Below, piece after piece: positions 62,168 to 64,000 of a DNA stretch of 64,000 nucleotides (positions within the stretch are counted from its first letter, which is position 1; every line of letters starts with the position of its first letter). This DNA is from Exiguobacterium sp. s146 (GTDB lineage Bacteria; Bacillota; Bacilli; Exiguobacteriales; Exiguobacteriaceae). The stretch is taken from contig NZ_JACSMA010000001.1 of NCBI RefSeq assembly GCF_018618415.1, positions 186,001 through 250,000 of the forward strand. Reading direction: 5' to 3'. The position numbers and the translations under genes were made by a program. The notes under the pieces are model-generated. The model was given only the letters and a program-made list of their open reading frames with translations, did no database searches and was not told where the DNA came from.

Positions 62168-63573
62168 GATTGGCCTCCTTGGACGATCCGTTTCTTCGCC
62201 GCTTTGGCGAACATCTTCTGCGGGTTCATGATGCCGTGCGGGTCGAAGGCGAGTTTGATGCCTTTCATGACGTCGATTCCGGCCGGTCCGAGCTTCCATT
62301 CCAGATACGGGGCTTTCATCGCCCCGACGCCGTGCTCGCCGGTGATCGTCCCGCCAAGGTCGAGCGCGGCGGCAAAAATATCGGCGAACGCCGCCTCGAC
62401 GCGTTCCATCTCCTCATGATTCCGGGCGTCGGTCGCGACCGTCGGATGCAAGTTGCCGTCCCCGGCATGGCCGAACGTGGCGATTTGAATGTCATACGCC
62501 CGTCCGATCGCTTCGATGCGTCGGACCATCTCGGCAATCTCGCTCCGCGGCACCGTCGCATCTTCTAAAATCGTCGTCGGACTGAGCCGGGCGAGGGCGG
62601 ACAAGGCAATCCGTCGGGCGTAACGCAACGTTTCGGCGTGCGCTTCGTCACGGGCCACTTCGACCGATAAGGCGCCTTCGGCTAAACAGACGGCGTGCAT
62701 CGCCTCGATATCTTGTCGGACGACGTCACGCGGGCCGTCCTGTTCTAATAGAAGGAGAGCGCCCACGTCTGTCGGCAATCCGATGTTCGCATATGCCTCG
62801 ACGACCTCAATCGTCTTCTTGTCCATGAACTCGAGTGTCGCCGGAATGACGCGGTTCTCGATGATGCGGCTCACCGTTCGGGCCGCGCTGTCCAAGTCCT
62901 CGAAATAGGCAAGCATCGTCTGTTTCATCTCGGGGAGCGGGATGAGCTTGAGCGTCGCTTGTGTAATGACGGCGAGCGTCCCTTCCGAGCCGACGAGGAG
63001 ACGGGTTAAATCATATCCGGCCACGTCCTTGGCGAGCTTTCCGCCCGTAAGGAGCACGTCGCCGTTCGGGAGCACCGCCTCGAGCGCGAGCACGTAATCG
63101 GCCGTCACGCCGTACTTCAACCCGCGTAACCCGCCCGAGTTCTCACTAATGTTCCCGCCAATCGTCGAGATTTTCATCGAGCTCGGGTCCGGCGGATAGA
63201 ACAGGCCTTGCGCCTCGACGGCTTGGGCCAAGTGGGCGGTGATGCAACCCGGTTCGACCGTGACCGTCAAATTCTTCTCATCGATCTCAAGGATGCGGTC
63301 CATATGCCGGAAGTCCATGACGACACCACCGGAGAGTGGCGTCGTCCCACCGGCAAGGTTCGTCGCCGACCCGCGGGGGACGACCGGGATGCGGTGTGCA
63401 TGGCACAATCGCAGTACGGCCTGTACATGTTCGGTCGAACGGGGAGCGACGATGGCATCGGGCATCGCTTGATAGTTCGGTGTCGCGTCAAACGAATAAG
63501 CGAGTCGGGTCGTCGGGTCTGTGAAGACGACATCGTCACCGATTTCCTCGCGTAATTGATTCATCCAGTCCAT
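62164..63573 (-). CDS. glcD: Glycolate oxidase FAD subunit
   Basis: 469 residues of the FAD-linked oxidase (PCMH) family. FAD region VPRGSATNLAGGTTPLSGG near 65, SSMKISTIGGNISENSGGLRGLKYG near 130-154, LVGSEGTLAVIT near 195; C-terminal catalytic part with FGHAGDGNLHP near 385 and GEHGVGAMK near 430. Could also act on D-lactate. No GlcE subunit is present, as in B. subtilis GlcDF. Starts the operon under a promoter overlapping a cre-like site. Confidence 0.93.
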   Translation of the reverse strand: MDWMNQLREEIGDDVVFTDPTTRLAYSFDATPNYQAMPDAIVAPRSTEHVQAVLRLCHAHRIPVVPRGSATNLAGGTTPLSGGVVMDFRHMDRILEIDEKNLTVTVEPGCITAHLAQAVEAQGLFYPPDPSSMKISTIGGNISENSGGLRGLKYGVTADYVLALEAVLPNGDVLLTGGKLAKDVAGYDLTRLLVGSEGTLAVITQATLKLIPLPEMKQTMLAYFEDLDSAARTVSRIIENRVIPATLEFMDKKTIEVVEAYANIGLPTDVGALLLLEQDGPRDVVRQDIEAMHAVCLAEGALSVEVARDEAHAETLRYARRIALSALARLSPTTILEDATVPRSEIAEMVRRIEAIGRAYDIQIATFGHAGDGNLHPTVATDARNHEEMERVEAAFADIFAAALDLGGTITGEHGVGAMKAPYLEWKLGPAGIDVMKGIKLAFDPHGIMNPQKMFAKAAKKRIVQGGQS

Positions 63574-63651
63574 GGTAGTTCCTCCTCACACGCATCAAAA
63601 TGCTCACGATGCGGGCGTCGGTTTCGAAAGTCACAAAATCGACACATTTTT

Positions 63652-63665
63652 AGATAGCGCTTACA
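63652..63665 (-). promoter_or_regulatory. cre-like site at the glcD transcription start
   Basis: Minus-strand TGTAAGCGCTATCT, 13 of 14 matches to TGWAANCGNTNWCA, six bases after the -10. Suggests CcpA repression of glycolate use by preferred sugars. Confidence 0.6.
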
Positions 63666-63670
63666 TCGTA

Positions 63671-63699
63671 ATCGTAGCCATTCGAACTGGTATTGTCCA
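63671..63699 (-). promoter_or_regulatory. SigA promoter of glcDF
   Basis: Minus-strand TGGACA (63694-63699), 17-base spacer, TACGAT (63671-63676). Confidence 0.6.
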
Positions 63700-64000
63700 C
63701 CCATTTCGGCTTGATGGGAAGGGATTTCCAGACGCGTGGACGGTCAAAAACGTCCTGTGAGATTCATCACTACAAATTCGTCAGAACCCCTCGACACGAC
63801 AAAAAGATAATCGGTATACTGATACAGGACGATGAAAACGATTTCAAAATCGGGTCAACGTTCGTTTCAAAACCTTTTGTGAACGTAAGCCGTTTTTCAT
63901 TGTGTTTTCCAAAACGTGGAGGTATAACTGAACTATTCTTCATCTGATTCGTAATATGAAATGTTATAAAGTCAACATTTTTATTTCACCGTTTCTTCAT
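63700..64000. other. Window-end region without an evident gene
   Basis: About 300 AT-rich bases upstream of glcD. Open frames here are short and lack ribosome-binding sites. A TATACT at 63815 could be a plus-strand -10 with a poor -35. I see no supported gene. Confidence 0.5.

Noticed and set aside
62168-62299. N-terminal extension of glcF
   Set aside because: The Arg-rich extension is the out-of-frame reading of the end of glcD; the ATG at 62167 has GGAGG and the coupled ATGA.
63572-63760. Plus-strand 62-codon ORF upstream of glcD
   Set aside because: It covers the glcDF promoter and cre site, lacks a ribosome-binding site and has no protein-like composition.

Overview
The window reads as a chromosomal segment of a low-to-mid GC Gram-positive bacterium of the order Bacillales, most likely Exiguobacterium or a close relative. 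This is inferred from protein similarity recalled from memory and from gene order. The backbone matches the 3.7-3.85 Mb region of Bacillus subtilis: cls, speE-speB, ywiB, fadF, rpoE, pyrG, spo0F-like, fbaA, tal, murA2/murZ, glpX, rho, rpmE2, tdk, prfA, prmC, sua5, ywlE, rpiB, ywlG, glyA, upp. No rRNA, tRNA, CRISPR array, phage or intact insertion sequence was seen.

Layout. 1-7993: truncated dicarboxylate symporter, VTT membrane protein, cardiolipin synthase, small acidic lipoprotein, EAL phosphodiesterase, spermidine genes speE-speB, a DUF2294 protein, and an SbtA-like bicarbonate transporter with its own promoter and a structured attenuator leader. 7995-15436: a sugar-nucleotide/envelope cassette (membrane 4,6-dehydratase, degenerate epimerase, DegT aminotransferase, polysaccharide deacetylase, formyltransferase-like protein). 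Two multi-repeat proteins of the homing-endonuclease-associated repeat family accompany it, one inside the operon and one divergent to it. 15435-26837: MerR/TipAS regulator, acetyltransferases, alpha-glucosidase under a cre-like site, S51 peptidase, ywiB pair, a ZIP-like membrane protein, FadF under a FadR-type operator, a HemAT aerotaxis receptor with a SigD-type -10, and a 12-TM protein. 26918-41437: rpoE, pyrG with a G-reiteration attenuator, several accessory genes, glpD, then the central-carbon block fbaA-tal-murA2-glpX. 41539-50406: decayed ABC transporter, NlpC/P60 hydrolase, and the translation/transcription housekeeping run. 50439-60508: esterase, glyA, a block not present between glyA and upp in B. 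subtilis, then upp. 60575-64000: an ABC ATPase remnant and the glycolate oxidase pair glcD-glcF.

The block between glyA and upp centres on a two-component system. Two promoters flanking the kinase gene carry the same operator architecture: four heptamers phased at 11 bp, with the -10 element 17 bp after the start of the fourth heptamer. One promoter drives a small membrane protein and probably the two-component genes. The other drives a membrane-anchored protein with a duplicated module and an Asp-rich tail. This looks like a compact self-regulated envelope-stress system and is the strongest novelty candidate here. Others are a MurA-like enzyme with Tyr in place of the catalytic Cys, the SbtA leader RNA, and the paired repeat proteins of the polysaccharide cassette.

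All functional names come from motif recognition by eye. No database search was run.
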